Origin: Friedmanniella luteola
GTDB lineage: Bacteria > Actinomycetota > Actinomycetes > Propionibacteriales > Propionibacteriaceae
Reading direction: 5' to 3'
NCBI RefSeq assembly: GCF_900105065.1
Contig: NZ_LT629749.1
Span: forward strand, 3,038,001 to 3,102,000
Length of the DNA stretch: 64,000 nt
Shown here: positions 16,702 through 26,579 of the stretch, one piece after another
Layout of the letters: the number at the start of each line of letters is the position of its first letter
Position numbering within the stretch: position 1 is the first letter of the stretch
Notes under the pieces: generated by a model
Databases searched by the model: none
What the model was told of the DNA's origin: nothing
The model's input: only the letters and a program-made list of their open reading frames with translations
Made by a program: the position numbers and the translations under genes

Positions 16702-18891
16702 TCAGTCGACGGCGTCGAGGCGGTAGAGCACGCTGTGGTCGGGGTGCACCCCGGCGGACATCAACCCGGTGGACCCCAGCGCCGCCCCGCCGACGACGAT
16801 GCCGGCGCGCGGGCCGTCGGCGTCCCACCAGGCCGGAGCGCGCAGGCCGCTGGGCTCCCCCACCCCGACCGGCGCGACGCGGTACCGCCGCGCCGGGTCC
16901 AGGCCCGGGAAGCGCAGCCGGCCGAGGCTGACCACCTCGGAGCGGCCGACGGCGTGGAAGCCGAAGATCGCCCGGCCGCGGTCGGGGCTGACGACGCCGT
17001 GCGCGACCAGCGCGTCGTCGGGGTGGTCGACGCGGACGAGGTCCCCGCCCAGCAGCAGCCGGCGGTGCTCCTTGAAGAACGCGACCCAGCCGCCGAGCTC
17101 GGCCAGCTCCTGCTCGCTCGCCCGGGCCAGGTCCCACTCGATGCCCAGGTGCCCGAAGACGGCGGTGGCGGCGCGGAAGTCGAGGTCGTGCACCCGGCCC
17201 GTCGTGTGGTTCCGGCCGGACGCGACGTGCGCGCCCATCATCTCCGGCGGGATCAGCTGCGTCGTCCAGCGGTGCATCTCCTGCCGCTCGAGCGGGTCGA
17301 TGCAGTCCGAGACCCACACGCGGTCGGTGCGCTCCAGGACGCCGAGGTCCACCCGCGCCCCGCCCGAGGAGCAGGACTCGATCTCCAGCCCCGGATGGGT
17401 GGCCTTGAGCTCGTCGACCAGGCGGTAGAAGGCGAGCGTCTGCTCGTGCACGCCGGCCCGACCGCTCGGCGAGGTGCCGGCGTCGACGAGGTCGCGGTTG
17501 TGGTCCCACTTCAGGTACCCGATCGCGTACTCGCCGAGGATCGCCATCATCTGGTCGCGGACGTGCGCGTACGCCTCGGGGATCCCCAGGTTGAGCACCT
17601 GCTGGTTCCGCGACGGCACCGGCGTCCGGCCGCCGGTGGCCATCACCCACTCCGGGTGCGCGCGGGCGACGTCGGAGTCGAGGTTGACCATCTCGGGCTC
17701 GAACCAGAGCCCGAACTCCATGCCCAGCTCGCGGACCCGGTCGACGAGCGGGTGGAGGCCCTCGGGCCAGACGTCGGGCGAGACGACCCAGTCGCCGAGG
17801 CCGGAGCGGTCGTCGCGGCGGGAGCCGAACCAGCCGTCGTCGAGCACGTACCGCTCGACGCCGAGCGCCGCCGCCCGCTCCGCCAGGTCCAGCAACCGCT
17901 CGAGGTCGTGGTCGAAGTAGACCGCCTCCCAGACGTTCAGGGTCACGGGCCGCTCGGCGCCGGGGTGCTGCGGCCGGGACCGCAGGTAGCGGTGGAAGCG
18001 CCGGGCCACCGCGTCCAGGCCGGTGCCGTGCGAGCCGTAGACCCAGGGCGAGGTGTAGCTCTCCCCCGTCGCCAGCCGGACCTCTCCGGGCAGCAGCAGC
18101 TCCCCGCCGCCGACCACCTGCTGGCCGGTGAACAGCCGCTCGGCGTAGTGGGTGTGGTTGCCGGACCAGGCCGTGTGCACGGCCCAGATCTCGCCGTCGG
18201 CGAACCCGAACCCGGGGGTGCCGACGTGCAGCACGGTGGCCGCGTCCGCCCCGGTGCGGCCCTTGCGGCCCTCGCGCAGGTGGGTGCCGACGTGCAGCGG
18301 CGCGCGCTGCGGGGTCCGCTCCTTGCCCCAGCGGCCGGCCAGGTCCAGCACCTCGCGGGCGACCCCGGGCAGCGGGTAGGCCAGCACCAGGTCGTCCAGC
18401 TGGTAGTCGCCCTCGCCGGTGTTGGTCAGCGTGGCCCGGCTGCGGAGCAGGCCGCCGGCGGTCAGCTCCAGCTCGAGGACGACGCCGAGACCCGCTCCGG
18501 GGTCCTCGGCCCGGACCTGGACCACGCCGGAGCCGGTCTCGACCAGCACGGGCTCGTCGCCCTCGGCCGGGACCTCCCGCCCGTCGACCGACAGGGCGAC
18601 GGCGGCGAAACGGGGTGACCAGTCCGGGCCGCCGCGCGAGCCGCTGACGCCGGGTCGCCCGGTCCAACCCGTCCAGTGCTCCGGCAGCACGGAGACCCGC
18701 AGCGGCTCGTCGACGAGGTTCGCGTCGACCTGCTGGACACCGCCGAGGACCAGCGCGTCGACCTCGGCCAGGGTGAGCGGGCCGAGGTCGGCGCCCCAGT
18801 GCACGAGCGCGGGCAGCCGCCCGGCGGTGACGTCGAGGACGGCGGCGACGCCGTCGCGGCGGAGGACGACGAAGGCATGCGGGTGGGCCAC
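16702..18891 (-). CDS. Alpha-galactosidase, GH36
   Basis: Hydrolyses alpha-galactosides such as melibiose or raffinose; 729 residues, the usual GH36 size, with no signal peptide, so intracellular. The N-terminal beta-sandwich is followed by a TIM barrel with 'YVLDDGWFGSRRDD', the nucleophile motif 'YLKWDHNRD' and the acid/base motif 'WVSDCIDPLERQEMHRWT', then a C-terminal beta domain. Both catalytic Asp residues are present. It lies between dgt and the cupin gene on the same strand, with 79 bp to the dgt stop. The sugar would need an importer such as those at 1.6 kb or 62.5 kb. Confidence 0.93.
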   Translation of the reverse strand: MAHPHAFVVLRRDGVAAVLDVTAGRLPALVHWGADLGPLTLAEVDALVLGGVQQVDANLVDEPLRVSVLPEHWTGWTGRPGVSGSRGGPDWSPRFAAVALSVDGREVPAEGDEPVLVETGSGVVQVRAEDPGAGLGVVLELELTAGGLLRSRATLTNTGEGDYQLDDLVLAYPLPGVAREVLDLAGRWGKERTPQRAPLHVGTHLREGRKGRTGADAATVLHVGTPGFGFADGEIWAVHTAWSGNHTHYAERLFTGQQVVGGGELLLPGEVRLATGESYTSPWVYGSHGTGLDAVARRFHRYLRSRPQHPGAERPVTLNVWEAVYFDHDLERLLDLAERAAALGVERYVLDDGWFGSRRDDRSGLGDWVVSPDVWPEGLHPLVDRVRELGMEFGLWFEPEMVNLDSDVARAHPEWVMATGGRTPVPSRNQQVLNLGIPEAYAHVRDQMMAILGEYAIGYLKWDHNRDLVDAGTSPSGRAGVHEQTLAFYRLVDELKATHPGLEIESCSSGGARVDLGVLERTDRVWVSDCIDPLERQEMHRWTTQLIPPEMMGAHVASGRNHTTGRVHDLDFRAATAVFGHLGIEWDLARASEQELAELGGWVAFFKEHRRLLLGGDLVRVDHPDDALVAHGVVSPDRGRAIFGFHAVGRSEVVSLGRLRFPGLDPARRYRVAPVGVGEPSGLRAPAWWDADGPRAGIVVGGAALGSTGLMSAGVHPDHSVLYRLDAVD

Positions 18892-18970
18892 GGTGCCCCT
18901 TCCGGTTCGGTGGAGGTCCGCTCACGCTACCGATCCGGGCCGGCGGGACGGGGAGCCGGGGCGGCCGGTC

Positions 18971-20107
18971 TCAGCGCGGGTCGTCGATGCCGCGCGGCAG
19001 CCGCTCGGGCGGCCAGCCGAGGTGGTGCTCGGCCATCGCGAAGGCGTAGCGGTCGGTCATCCCGGCCACGTAGGTGACCGCGGTGCGCAGCGCGTCGGTG
19101 CCGGTGGCGTCCTGCACCGGCACCACCGTGTCCGGCAGCCCCTCCGGGTGCTCGACGTAGAACTCGACGAGGGCGTGCAGGACGGCGACGACGGCCCGGG
19201 ACTGGGCCAGCGACTCCGGCCGGACGTAGATCCGCTCGTAGTTGAAGGCGCGCAGCGCGGCCAGCGCCTCCGCCTCGGCGGCCGGCATCCCGACCTCGCC
19301 GTGCTCGGCCACCCCGCGCACGACGGCGCGGACGAAGGTCCGCAGCTGCTCCCGGCGGGTCCGCCCGGCCACCGCGTGGACCGCGGCGGGCAGGTCGGCG
19401 AGGTCGACGATGCCGGCGTGGACGGCGTCCTCGAAATCGTGGGCGCAGTAGGCGATCCGGTCCGCCCAGCTGACGATCTCGCCCTCGACCGTCCGCGGGG
19501 CCGGCCGCGACCACGAGTGGTTGCGGATGCCGTCGAGGGTCTCGGCGCACAGGTTCTGCCCGGCCAGCACGACGTCGGCGCCCCAGGGGCCGTGGTCGTA
19601 GCCCTCCTCGAGGAAGGCGTCGAAGGCGTCCTCGCTGGCGTGCCCGCCGGGGCCGTGCCCGCAGTCGTGGCCGAGCGCGATGGCGTCGGCCAGGGCCACG
19701 TTGACGCCGGCGCCGCGGGCGATCGAGGCCGCCACCTGCGCGACCTCGAGCGCGTGGGTGAGCCGGGTGCGCTGGTGGTCGCTGGGGTGGACGACGACCT
19801 GGGTCTTGCCGGCCAGCCTGCGGAACGCGGTCGAGTGGACGATCCGGTCCCGGTCGCGCTCGAAGCAGGTCCGCTCGGGGTCGGGCGACTCGGGCACGGC
19901 GCGGTGACCGGCACCGACGGCGAGGGTGGCGCCGGGCCGGAGCAGCTCGCGCTCCCGCTGCTCCCGCAGCTCGCGGTGCACCACGGGGCCCGGTCCCACC
20001 TCGGCCCGCGAGCCGGCGTGCGCCCGCACCAGGTCGCCGTCCCGCTGGCCGGTCATCGTCTCGGCCCAGGCCTGCGCGCGGGCGGACGGCTCGGCGGCGT
20101 CAGCCAC
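18971..20107 (-). CDS. dgt: Deoxyguanosinetriphosphate triphosphohydrolase-like HD protein
   Basis: Hydrolyses dGTP or other dNTPs to nucleoside and triphosphate (378 residues). The HD metal site is visible: 'RTRLTHALEVAQVA' (first His), 'ALGHDCGHGPGGHASE' (H-D plus following His) and 'EIVSWADRIAYCAHDFEDA' (Asp). 'RDRIVHSTAFRRLAGKTQV' is the usual entry motif. The GTG at 20107 overlaps dusB by 8 bp. In Mycobacterium the dgt and dnaG genes are neighbours near glyS, which agrees with the order here. Confidence 0.92.
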   Translation of the reverse strand: MADAAEPSARAQAWAETMTGQRDGDLVRAHAGSRAEVGPGPVVHRELREQRERELLRPGATLAVGAGHRAVPESPDPERTCFERDRDRIVHSTAFRRLAGKTQVVVHPSDHQRTRLTHALEVAQVAASIARGAGVNVALADAIALGHDCGHGPGGHASEDAFDAFLEEGYDHGPWGADVVLAGQNLCAETLDGIRNHSWSRPAPRTVEGEIVSWADRIAYCAHDFEDAVHAGIVDLADLPAAVHAVAGRTRREQLRTFVRAVVRGVAEHGEVGMPAAEAEALAALRAFNYERIYVRPESLAQSRAVVAVLHALVEFYVEHPEGLPDTVVPVQDATGTDALRTAVTYVAGMTDRYAFAMAEHHLGWPPERLPRGIDDPR

Positions 20108-21284
20108 CCGAGATGCCCTGCTCGGCGTCGGCCATGTCGAGGTCGGCGCCGGACGTGTCGTCCAGCCAGTGCTCGGGCAGCGCGACCTTGTCGCGCGGGC
20201 TGCCCTGGCGGCCGCGGGGGCTGCCGAGCTCGCTGACCGGGAACGGGGCGTCGGGGTCCAGCCGGGCGAGGCCGGCGTCGAGGTCGGCGAAGGATCCGAT
20301 GAGACCGAGGGCACGGCGCGTGTCGCTGCCCACGGGGAAGCCCTTGAGGTACCAGGCCATGTGCTTCCGCAGCTCCGTCAGGCCGTGCTGCTCGTCGCTC
20401 AGGCCGACCAGCAGCTCGGCGTGCCGGCGGATCATCGCCGCCACCTCCCCGAGCGTCGGCAGGGTCCGGGTGGCCCGGCCGGCGAAGGCGTCGGCGAGGT
20501 CGCGGAACAGCCACGGCCGGCCGAGGCAGCCGCGGCCGATGACCACGCCGTCGGCGCCCGTCTGCTCCACCATGGCCAGCGCGTCGGAGGCCTCCCAGAT
20601 GTCGCCGTTGCCGAGCACGGGGATCGACACGTGCGCCTTGAGCGCGGCGATCGCGGTCCAGTCGGCCTCGCCGGAGTAGGCCTGCTGCGCCGTCCGGCCG
20701 TGCAGCGCGATCGCGGCGACGCCCGCCTGCTCGGCGATCCGGCCCGCGTCGAGGAAGGTCTGGTGGTCCGCGTCGATGCCGATGCGGGTCTTGATGGTCA
20801 CCGGCACGCCGTGCCGGGCGCCCGCCGCGACGGTGGCGTCCAGGATCATCCGCAGCCGGTCCCGCTTCCAGGGCAGGGCGGCGCCGCCACCCTTGCGCGT
20901 CACCTTGGGCACGGGGCAGCCGAAGTTGAGGTCGACGTGGCCGACCCCGTGCTCGGTGACCAGGATCTCCGTGGCCTGGGCCATGATCGCCGGGTCGACG
21001 CCGTACAGCTGGACGGAGCGGACCGTCTCGCCCGGGTCGAACTGCAGCATCTGCAGGGTCTTCCGGTCGCGCGCCACCACACCGCGCGACGTGATCATCT
21101 CGCAGACGTAGAGGCCGGCCCCCTGCTCGCGGCAGAGCTGCCGGTAGGCGGCGTTGGTCACGCCGGCCATCGGCGCCAGCACCACGGGCGTCGGGACGGT
21201 GATCGGGCCCACCTGCAGCGACCTGTCAGCCCCGGTGGTCGTCGGGGCGACCACCGGTGCTGACAACTCGGTGGCGGTCAGCAT
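20100..21284 (-). CDS. dusB: tRNA-dihydrouridine synthase
   Basis: FMN-dependent reduction of uridine to dihydrouridine in tRNA (394 residues). TIM-barrel motifs: '[18 protein letters not shown]' at the start, '[21 protein letters not shown]' with the catalytic Cys, 'TIKTRIGID', '[13 protein letters not shown]' and '[14 protein letters not shown]'. The C-terminal helical tRNA-binding domain follows. It overlaps glyQS by 7 bp and dgt by 8 bp, so the three genes form a tight operon. The ATG at 21284 is the only start consistent with the glyQS overlap. Confidence 0.94.
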   Translation of the reverse strand: MLTATELSAPVVAPTTTGADRSLQVGPITVPTPVVLAPMAGVTNAAYRQLCREQGAGLYVCEMITSRGVVARDRKTLQMLQFDPGETVRSVQLYGVDPAIMAQATEILVTEHGVGHVDLNFGCPVPKVTRKGGGAALPWKRDRLRMILDATVAAGARHGVPVTIKTRIGIDADHQTFLDAGRIAEQAGVAAIALHGRTAQQAYSGEADWTAIAALKAHVSIPVLGNGDIWEASDALAMVEQTGADGVVIGRGCLGRPWLFRDLADAFAGRATRTLPTLGEVAAMIRRHAELLVGLSDEQHGLTELRKHMAWYLKGFPVGSDTRRALGLIGSFADLDAGLARLDPDAPFPVSELGSPRGRQGSPRDKVALPEHWLDDTSGADLDMADAEQGISGG

Positions 21285-22669
21285 CCGAGGAGCCGGGCCC
21301 CGAGGTAGGACTCGACCTGGCTGAGGGCGACCCGCTCCTGCGCCATCGTGTCGCGCTCGCGGATGGTGACGGCGTCGTCCTCGAGGGTGTCGAAGTCGAC
21401 GGTGACGCAGAACGGCGTGCCGATCTCGTCCTGACGGCGGTAGCGGCGCCCGATCGCCTGGGCGTCGTCGAAATCGACGTTCCAGTGCTTGCGCAGGTCC
21501 GCGGCCAGCCCGCGGGCCTTGGGCGAAAGCGCCTCGTTGCGGGACAGCGGCAGCACGGCGACCTTGACCGGTGAGAGCCGCGGGTCCAGCTTGAGCACCG
21601 TCCGCTTGTCGACGCCGCCCTTGGTGTTGGGGGCCTCGTCCTCGGTGTAGGCCTCGACCAGGAACGCCATCAGCGAGCGGGTCAGACCGGCTGCGGGCTC
21701 GATCACGTAGGGCAGGTAGCGCTCGCCGGAGGCCTGGTCGAAGTAGGACAGGTCGGTGCCGGAGTGCTCGCTGTGGGTCTTCAGGTCGAAGTCGGTCCGG
21801 TTGGCGATGCCCTCGAGCTCGCCCCACTCGCTGCCGGCGAAGCCGAACTTGTACTCGATGTCGACGGTCCGCTTCGAGTAGTGCGACAGCTTCTCCTGCG
21901 GGTGCTCGAAGTGGCGCAGGTGGTCGGCGTCGATGCCCAGGTCGGTGTACCAGCGGGTGCGCTCGTCGATCCAGTACTGGTGCCACTCCTCATCGCTGCC
22001 CGGCGGGACGAAGAACTCCATCTCCATCTGCTCGAACTCCCGGGTCCGGAAGATGAAGTTGCCGGGGGTGATCTCGTTGCGGAACGACTTGCCGACCTGC
22101 CCGATGCCGAACGGCGGCTTCTTCCGGGTCACCTGCACGACGTTGGCGAAGTTCACGAAGATGCCCTGCGCGGTCTCGGGGCGCAGGTAGTGCAGGCCGG
22201 ACTCGTCCTCGATGACGCCGAGGTGGGTCTTCAGCATCATGTTGAAGTCGCGGGGCTCGGTCCACTGGCCGCGGGTGCCGCAGTTGGGGCAGGGCACGTC
22301 GGTCATCGCGACGGCGTCCGGGTCGTCGAGGCCCTTGCGGGCGGCGAACTCCTCCTGCAGGTGGTCCTCGCGGAAGCGCTTGTGGCAGTGCAGGCACTCG
22401 ACCAGCGGGTCGGTGAAGACGCCGACGTGGCCGGACGCCACCCACACCTGGCGGGGCAGGATGACCGAGGAGTCGAGGCCGACGACGTCGTCACGGCCGT
22501 TGACCACCGTCTTCCACCACTGCCGCTTGATGTTCTCCTTGAGCTCGACGCCCAGGGGCCCGTAGTCCCAGGCGGAGCGGGTGCCGCCGTAGATCTCACC
22601 GGCCGGGAAGACGAACCCCCGCCGCTTGCAGAGGTTGATGACGTTGTCGAGACGGCTGGTGGGGGCCAC
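21278..22669 (-). CDS. glyQS: Glycine--tRNA ligase (single-chain, dimeric type)
   Basis: Charges tRNA-Gly (463 residues, class II, eukaryote/actinobacteria type). The N-terminus '[18 protein letters not shown]' is canonical. A zinc-like knuckle is formed by 'CLHCHKRF' and 'CPNCGTRG'. Motif 2 '[28 protein letters not shown]' and motif 3 '[12 protein letters not shown]' are intact, as is the anticodon-binding domain '[16 protein letters not shown]'. First gene of the glyQS-dusB-dgt operon. I saw no T-box in the 117 bp upstream. Confidence 0.96.
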   Translation of the reverse strand: MAPTSRLDNVINLCKRRGFVFPAGEIYGGTRSAWDYGPLGVELKENIKRQWWKTVVNGRDDVVGLDSSVILPRQVWVASGHVGVFTDPLVECLHCHKRFREDHLQEEFAARKGLDDPDAVAMTDVPCPNCGTRGQWTEPRDFNMMLKTHLGVIEDESGLHYLRPETAQGIFVNFANVVQVTRKKPPFGIGQVGKSFRNEITPGNFIFRTREFEQMEMEFFVPPGSDEEWHQYWIDERTRWYTDLGIDADHLRHFEHPQEKLSHYSKRTVDIEYKFGFAGSEWGELEGIANRTDFDLKTHSEHSGTDLSYFDQASGERYLPYVIEPAAGLTRSLMAFLVEAYTEDEAPNTKGGVDKRTVLKLDPRLSPVKVAVLPLSRNEALSPKARGLAADLRKHWNVDFDDAQAIGRRYRRQDEIGTPFCVTVDFDTLEDDAVTIRERDTMAQERVALSQVESYLGARLLGC

Positions 22670-22786
22670 GGGGCTGCTCCAAGCGTGTGCTGCGGGACAC
22701 CACCCCCGGCTGGGATGGTGCGGACGGTCGGCGCGAGACGCAGACCGACCGCCCAGCCTACCGAACGGGCGGCCGTCGGCCCCGTC

Positions 22787-23107
22787 TCAGCCGGGCCGGG
22801 AGGAGCCGCGGGCCCAGTTCTCCCCCACCAGCTCCGGGCTCTCGTAGGCCGACGGCTCGTCGACGGCCAGCGACAGCAGCGGGACCACCACGCTCTTGGA
22901 CTCGATGCCGCTCAGCGCCCGGCGGTAGGAGCCGACGTCGGCCCACCGGGTCGTGATGGTCCACAGGTCCGGCTCGTCGAGGTTGCGGCCGAAGTCCAGC
23001 GAGAGGAGTCCCTCCCGCCGGCGCAGGACGGCGATGGCCGCCTCGGCCTGCGGTAGGAAGGTCGCCTCCGCCACGGCGTCGACGCGGAAGCGGCTCAGCA
23101 CGATCAT
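22787..23107 (-). CDS. Antibiotic biosynthesis monooxygenase (ABM) domain protein
   Basis: A 106-residue dimeric ferredoxin-like alpha/beta-barrel protein. 'VLSRFRVD...FLPQAEAAIAVLRRREGLLSLDFGRNLDEPDLWTITTRW' follows the ABM pattern. Proteins of this size act as small cofactor-free oxygenases or haem-degrading enzymes, or have unknown roles. No His haem ligand is evident. It lies 117 bp upstream of glyQS on the same strand, possibly transcribed separately. Confidence 0.75.
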   Translation of the reverse strand: MIVLSRFRVDAVAEATFLPQAEAAIAVLRRREGLLSLDFGRNLDEPDLWTITTRWADVGSYRRALSGIESKSVVVPLLSLAVDEPSAYESPELVGENWARGSSRPG

Positions 23108-23164
23108 GGCGGCCAGGCTACGGCCGGCCTCGCCGGACGGCAGCGGAGGAGCCGTCCCGAGCGA

Positions 23165-24100
23165 TCAGGCGAGACCCGCGAGGGAGAGGCCGGTCGCCTG
23201 CTCGGCGGCCGCCCACAGCCGGTCCCCGGTGTCGCTCGAGCGGACGTGGTCGTGCGCGCGGGCCGGCGCGGGCGGGCCGAGCAGCTCCTGCACCCCGCCC
23301 GGCCCCCAGTACCCACCGCCCCGGACGCCGGCCCCGACGCACGCGTGCACCAGCGGCCAGGCCCCCGCGTCCTTGCCCTGCACCAGCAGCCGGGCCGGGC
23401 GGGCGAGCCGCCGGGCGACGGCCGAGGGTTCGACGACGCCGGGCCGCGACGGGCTGAGCACGTCGACGGCGAAGCCGGGGTGCGCCGCCAGGGCGAGCCC
23501 GTCCCGGCCGGCGGCCCGCCAGCGCCGGTCGAGGGTGAAGGCGAGGGCCATCGCCGCGGTCTTGGAGCGGCCGTACTGGCGGAAGGAGCGGAACCCGCGC
23601 TCCGCCTGCAGGTCGTCGAGGTCCAGGGGGGACCAGCGCGACGCGATCGAGCCGACCGTCACCACCCGGGCACCGGGCCGGAGCCGGTCGGCCAGGCCGG
23701 CCACCAGGGCCAGGTGGCCGAAGGCGTTGCCGCCCATCATCAGCTCCAGCCCGTCGGCGGTGGTCCGTCGGCCGTCGGTCCCGGTGACCCCGGCGTTGCA
23801 GAGCACCGCGTCCAGCCCGACGTCCACCGCGCGGGCGCAGGCGGCGACGCTCCCCAGGTCGGCGAGGTCGAGGCCCGCCACGTCGAGCCGGGCGCCGGGC
23901 ACCCGGGCCCGCACCGCGGCGACGGCGCGCGCCGCCCGCTCGGCCGAGCGGCAGGCCAGCAGGACGTGGGCGCCGGCCGCCGCCAGCTGCTCGGTGGCGA
24001 AGTAGCCGAGCCCGGCGTTGGCGCCGGTCACCAGGACGGTCCGGTCGCTGAGGTCGGGCAGGACGGGGAGGTCGGGGACGGCGGGCACAGGGGCGATCAT
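23165..24100 (-). CDS. Short-chain dehydrogenase/reductase
   Basis: A 311-residue NAD(P)-dependent oxidoreductase, retinol dehydrogenase/protochlorophyllide reductase-like. Rossmann motif 'VLVTGANAGLG', then 'LCNAGVTG' and the catalytic 'QYGRSK' (Tyr-x3-Lys). The basic residue after the glycine motif ('ACRSAERAARAV') suggests NADP. I chose the ATG at 24100; an in-frame start at 24130 would add ten residues. It is divergent from the GH92 gene. Substrate unknown. Confidence 0.87.
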   Translation of the reverse strand: MIAPVPAVPDLPVLPDLSDRTVLVTGANAGLGYFATEQLAAAGAHVLLACRSAERAARAVAAVRARVPGARLDVAGLDLADLGSVAACARAVDVGLDAVLCNAGVTGTDGRRTTADGLELMMGGNAFGHLALVAGLADRLRPGARVVTVGSIASRWSPLDLDDLQAERGFRSFRQYGRSKTAAMALAFTLDRRWRAAGRDGLALAAHPGFAVDVLSPSRPGVVEPSAVARRLARPARLLVQGKDAGAWPLVHACVGAGVRGGGYWGPGGVQELLGPPAPARAHDHVRSSDTGDRLWAAAEQATGLSLAGLA

Positions 24101-24123
24101 GCCCCGAGGGGCGACGGCGCTGA

Positions 24124-24142
24124 TTCTCACCCAGTTCTCACC
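24124..24142. promoter_or_regulatory. 11-bp-spaced direct repeat TTCTCACC upstream of GH92 gene
   Basis: Two exact TTCTCACC copies begin at 24124 and 24135, one helical turn apart, between the divergent SDR and GH92 genes. Direct repeats at this spacing are typical of OmpR/PhoB-type regulator sites; assignment is inference. Confidence 0.35.
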
Positions 24143-24173
24143 TCGTCGACACCCGGGCGAAACCTGCCGTCCC

Positions 24174-24179
24174 TAGGGT
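24174..24179 (+). promoter_or_regulatory. Candidate -10 hexamer for GH92 gene
   Basis: TAGGGT, 32 bp downstream of the direct repeat at 24124-24142 and 75 bp before the GTG start at 24255. Confidence 0.35.
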
Positions 24180-24254
24180 CGCAGTCCGAGCCGACTTCGC
24201 CAGCCGTTGAGCTCTGGGTCATCTCAGTTCTTCACACGTCGGCGGGAGGCACCG

Positions 24255-26531
24255 GTGATCGAGCACGTCGACCCGTTCCTGGGGTCCGCCGCGACCGCGC
24301 TGCCCCCGCCCACCGGCCTGGCGGCGACCTGGTGGTGGCCCAAGCCGCAGGTCGGCAACACCCATCCCGGCGCCGCGCACCCGTTCGGCATGGTCTCGGC
24401 GTGCGCCTACTCCGGCGCCTACCCGACGGGTTACGGCCAGTACGAGCTCAACACCGAGGGCGTGCCGCCGCAGCTGTTCGACCGCCTCCAGGCTACCGGG
24501 TTCACCCACTTCCAGCAGTCGGGCACCGGCGCCATCCGCAAGTACTACAACTACTTCCGCGTCACCCCGATGGTGGAGCCGCTCGACGCCCTCGGCACCG
24601 CCTGGGAGCTGCGCGAGGAGCGGGCCGAGCCCGGCTACTACGCCGCGACGCTGGCCTCCGGCATCCGTGCCGAGCTGACCGTCGGCCCGAAGAGCGCGGT
24701 GCACCGCTACACCTTCCCGGCCCACAAGGACGCCCGGCTGGTCATCGACTTCTCCGCTGGCGGGCTGGCCATCCCCTACGGCGCCACCGTCCCGCTGCGT
24801 GCGCACCTGGAGGCCCTGGCCCCCGGCGTCGCCCAGGCCGAGATCGTCGTCGAGGGCGCCCCGCTGGCCGTCCACCTCGAGGCCGACGTCGACGGCTGGC
24901 AGCAGCTCCTCTGGTACGACCGGCGGCTGATGCCGGGCGGCACCCGGCTGGACTTCGACCGGATCCGGCCGACCACCCTGCGGCCGTTCGGGCTCATGTG
25001 GCGCGGCGACACCGAGCCCGGCCAGGTGCTGGAGCTGCGCTTCGGGTTCTCCCTGCGCGGCGTGGACCAGGCGCGGACCAACCTGATCACCGACCTCGGC
25101 GCGACACCCGCCGGGTCGACCTCGCCCTGCAGCACGACGACCAGCTTCGACGCCCGGCACGCCGAGACCTCGGCGCAGTGGCGCCGCGACCTGAGCCGCA
25201 TCCGCATCGAGACGCCCTCCAGCGAGCGGCAGCGCATCTTCTCCACCGCGCTCTACCACTCGCTGGTCAAGCCCTGCTTCGCCCCGGACGAGAGCCCGTT
25301 CTGGCCGACCGACGGTCCCTTCGTGTTCGACCTCTGCACCCTCTGGGACATGTACCGGACGCAGCTGCCGCTGATCACCGCGCTGTTCCCGGAGCGGGCG
25401 GCCGAGCTGGCCCACGCCCTGCTCTACGTGTGCGAGGAGGAGGGCAACCTGCCCATCGGGTACCGGATGGCCAAGGGCACCGACCGGTTCTCCCGGCAGG
25501 GCAGCGCGCTGGCCCAGACCTTCCTCGCCGACCTGTGCCAGCTGGGCGTCCCCGGCGTCGACTGGGACTGGGCACTGGTGCACATGGACACCGACCTGCG
25601 CCGCGCCTACGGCGAGGAGTTCCTGCTCCGGGGCGTGGTCCACCCGATCACCCACACCCTGGACCTGGCCTTCGGCTACCACTGCACGGCGCAGGTCGCC
25701 CGGCACGTCGGCGACGTCGCCCTGGCCGAGCAGTGCGACGCCCTCGCCCGGCAGTGGGTCAACGCGTTCGACCCGGCGACCGGGCTGCTGGTCGACTCCT
25801 CCTACTACGAGGGCGGCCGGTGGAACTACTCCTTCCGGGTGCTGCACGACATGCAGGCCCGCATCGACCTGGCCGGCGGCGACGACGCCTTCGTGGCCCT
25901 GCTCGACTCCTTCTTCGGCTACGGCGCGGAGCCGGTCCGCCAGGTCGGCGAGCGGCCGGGCGTGGCCGAGATGCTGGCCGGCTACGCGCTGAACCGGTTC
26001 GAGGGGCTGAACAACGAGCCGGACATGGAGGTCCCCTGGGCCTACCACTACGTCGGCCGGCCCGACCGCACCGCGGAGGTGGTGCACGCCGCCGTGCACG
26101 CGATGTTCGGCCTCGGCCGCGGCGGCCTGCCCGGGAACGACGACTCCGGCGGTCTGAGCTCCTGGTACGTCTGGGCGAGCCTCGGGCTGTTCCCCATCGC
26201 CGGCCAGTCCCTCTACCTGGTCAACGCGCCGTCGTTCTCGCAGTCCCGGATCCGGCTCGGTGAGGAGGAGCTGGCCGTGGAGACCACGGGCTTCGTCGAG
26301 CCGGTCGCCGGCGGCCCCGTCCAGTACGTCCAGACGGTCACCTTCAACGGCCGGCCCCTCGAGCAGAGCTGGCTGCCCGCACGCGACCTGCACCGCGGCG
26401 GTCGGCTGGTCGTCGAGCTCGGACCGAGCCCGTCCGCCTGGGGCACCACGAGCCGGCCGCCGTCGGTCTCCGCCCCGGCCACGCCCGCCGTCCCCTCCCA
26501 CCCGGCGGTCCCCCGTGACCCCGCCGGCTGA
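24255..26531 (+). CDS. GH92 family glycosidase (alpha-mannosidase-like)
   Basis: A 758-residue exo-acting GH92 enzyme; the family removes alpha-linked mannose with calcium help. Signatures: 'HVDPFLGS' at the start, 'GNTHPGAAHPFGMVS', 'FTHFQQSGTGA', 'TLWDMYRTQLPLITALFPE', 'NNEPDMEVPWAYHYVG' and 'GLPGNDDSGGLSSWYVWASLGLFP'. The catalytic-domain acid (Glu in N-E-P-D) and the D-D-S-G pair are present. Most family members are secreted, but no signal peptide is seen here. The GTG at 24255 has GGGAGG upstream. A GT4 gene follows after 48 bp. Confidence 0.88.
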   Translation: MIEHVDPFLGSAATALPPPTGLAATWWWPKPQVGNTHPGAAHPFGMVSACAYSGAYPTGYGQYELNTEGVPPQLFDRLQATGFTHFQQSGTGAIRKYYNYFRVTPMVEPLDALGTAWELREERAEPGYYAATLASGIRAELTVGPKSAVHRYTFPAHKDARLVIDFSAGGLAIPYGATVPLRAHLEALAPGVAQAEIVVEGAPLAVHLEADVDGWQQLLWYDRRLMPGGTRLDFDRIRPTTLRPFGLMWRGDTEPGQVLELRFGFSLRGVDQARTNLITDLGATPAGSTSPCSTTTSFDARHAETSAQWRRDLSRIRIETPSSERQRIFSTALYHSLVKPCFAPDESPFWPTDGPFVFDLCTLWDMYRTQLPLITALFPERAAELAHALLYVCEEEGNLPIGYRMAKGTDRFSRQGSALAQTFLADLCQLGVPGVDWDWALVHMDTDLRRAYGEEFLLRGVVHPITHTLDLAFGYHCTAQVARHVGDVALAEQCDALARQWVNAFDPATGLLVDSSYYEGGRWNYSFRVLHDMQARIDLAGGDDAFVALLDSFFGYGAEPVRQVGERPGVAEMLAGYALNRFEGLNNEPDMEVPWAYHYVGRPDRTAEVVHAAVHAMFGLGRGGLPGNDDSGGLSSWYVWASLGLFPIAGQSLYLVNAPSFSQSRIRLGEEELAVETTGFVEPVAGGPVQYVQTVTFNGRPLEQSWLPARDLHRGGRLVVELGPSPSAWGTTSRPPSVSAPATPAVPSHPAVPRDPAG

Positions 26532-26579
26532 CCGGCGACCTCCCGGTCCCCGGTCCCCCCTCTGCAGAAAGGCCGTCGC

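Noticed and set aside
16702-18618. Long open frames on both strands across the alpha-galactosidase gene
   Set aside because: Only the frame with GH36 motifs has meaningful sequence; the others are compositional.
22670-22786. T-box leader upstream of glyQS
   Set aside because: I could not find the conserved T-box bulge or a convincing antiterminator in the 117-bp gap.
24207-24254. Upstream TTG start for the GH92 gene
   Set aside because: The 16 extra residues are not hydrophobic and not family-like; the GTG at 24255 has a good ribosome-binding site.
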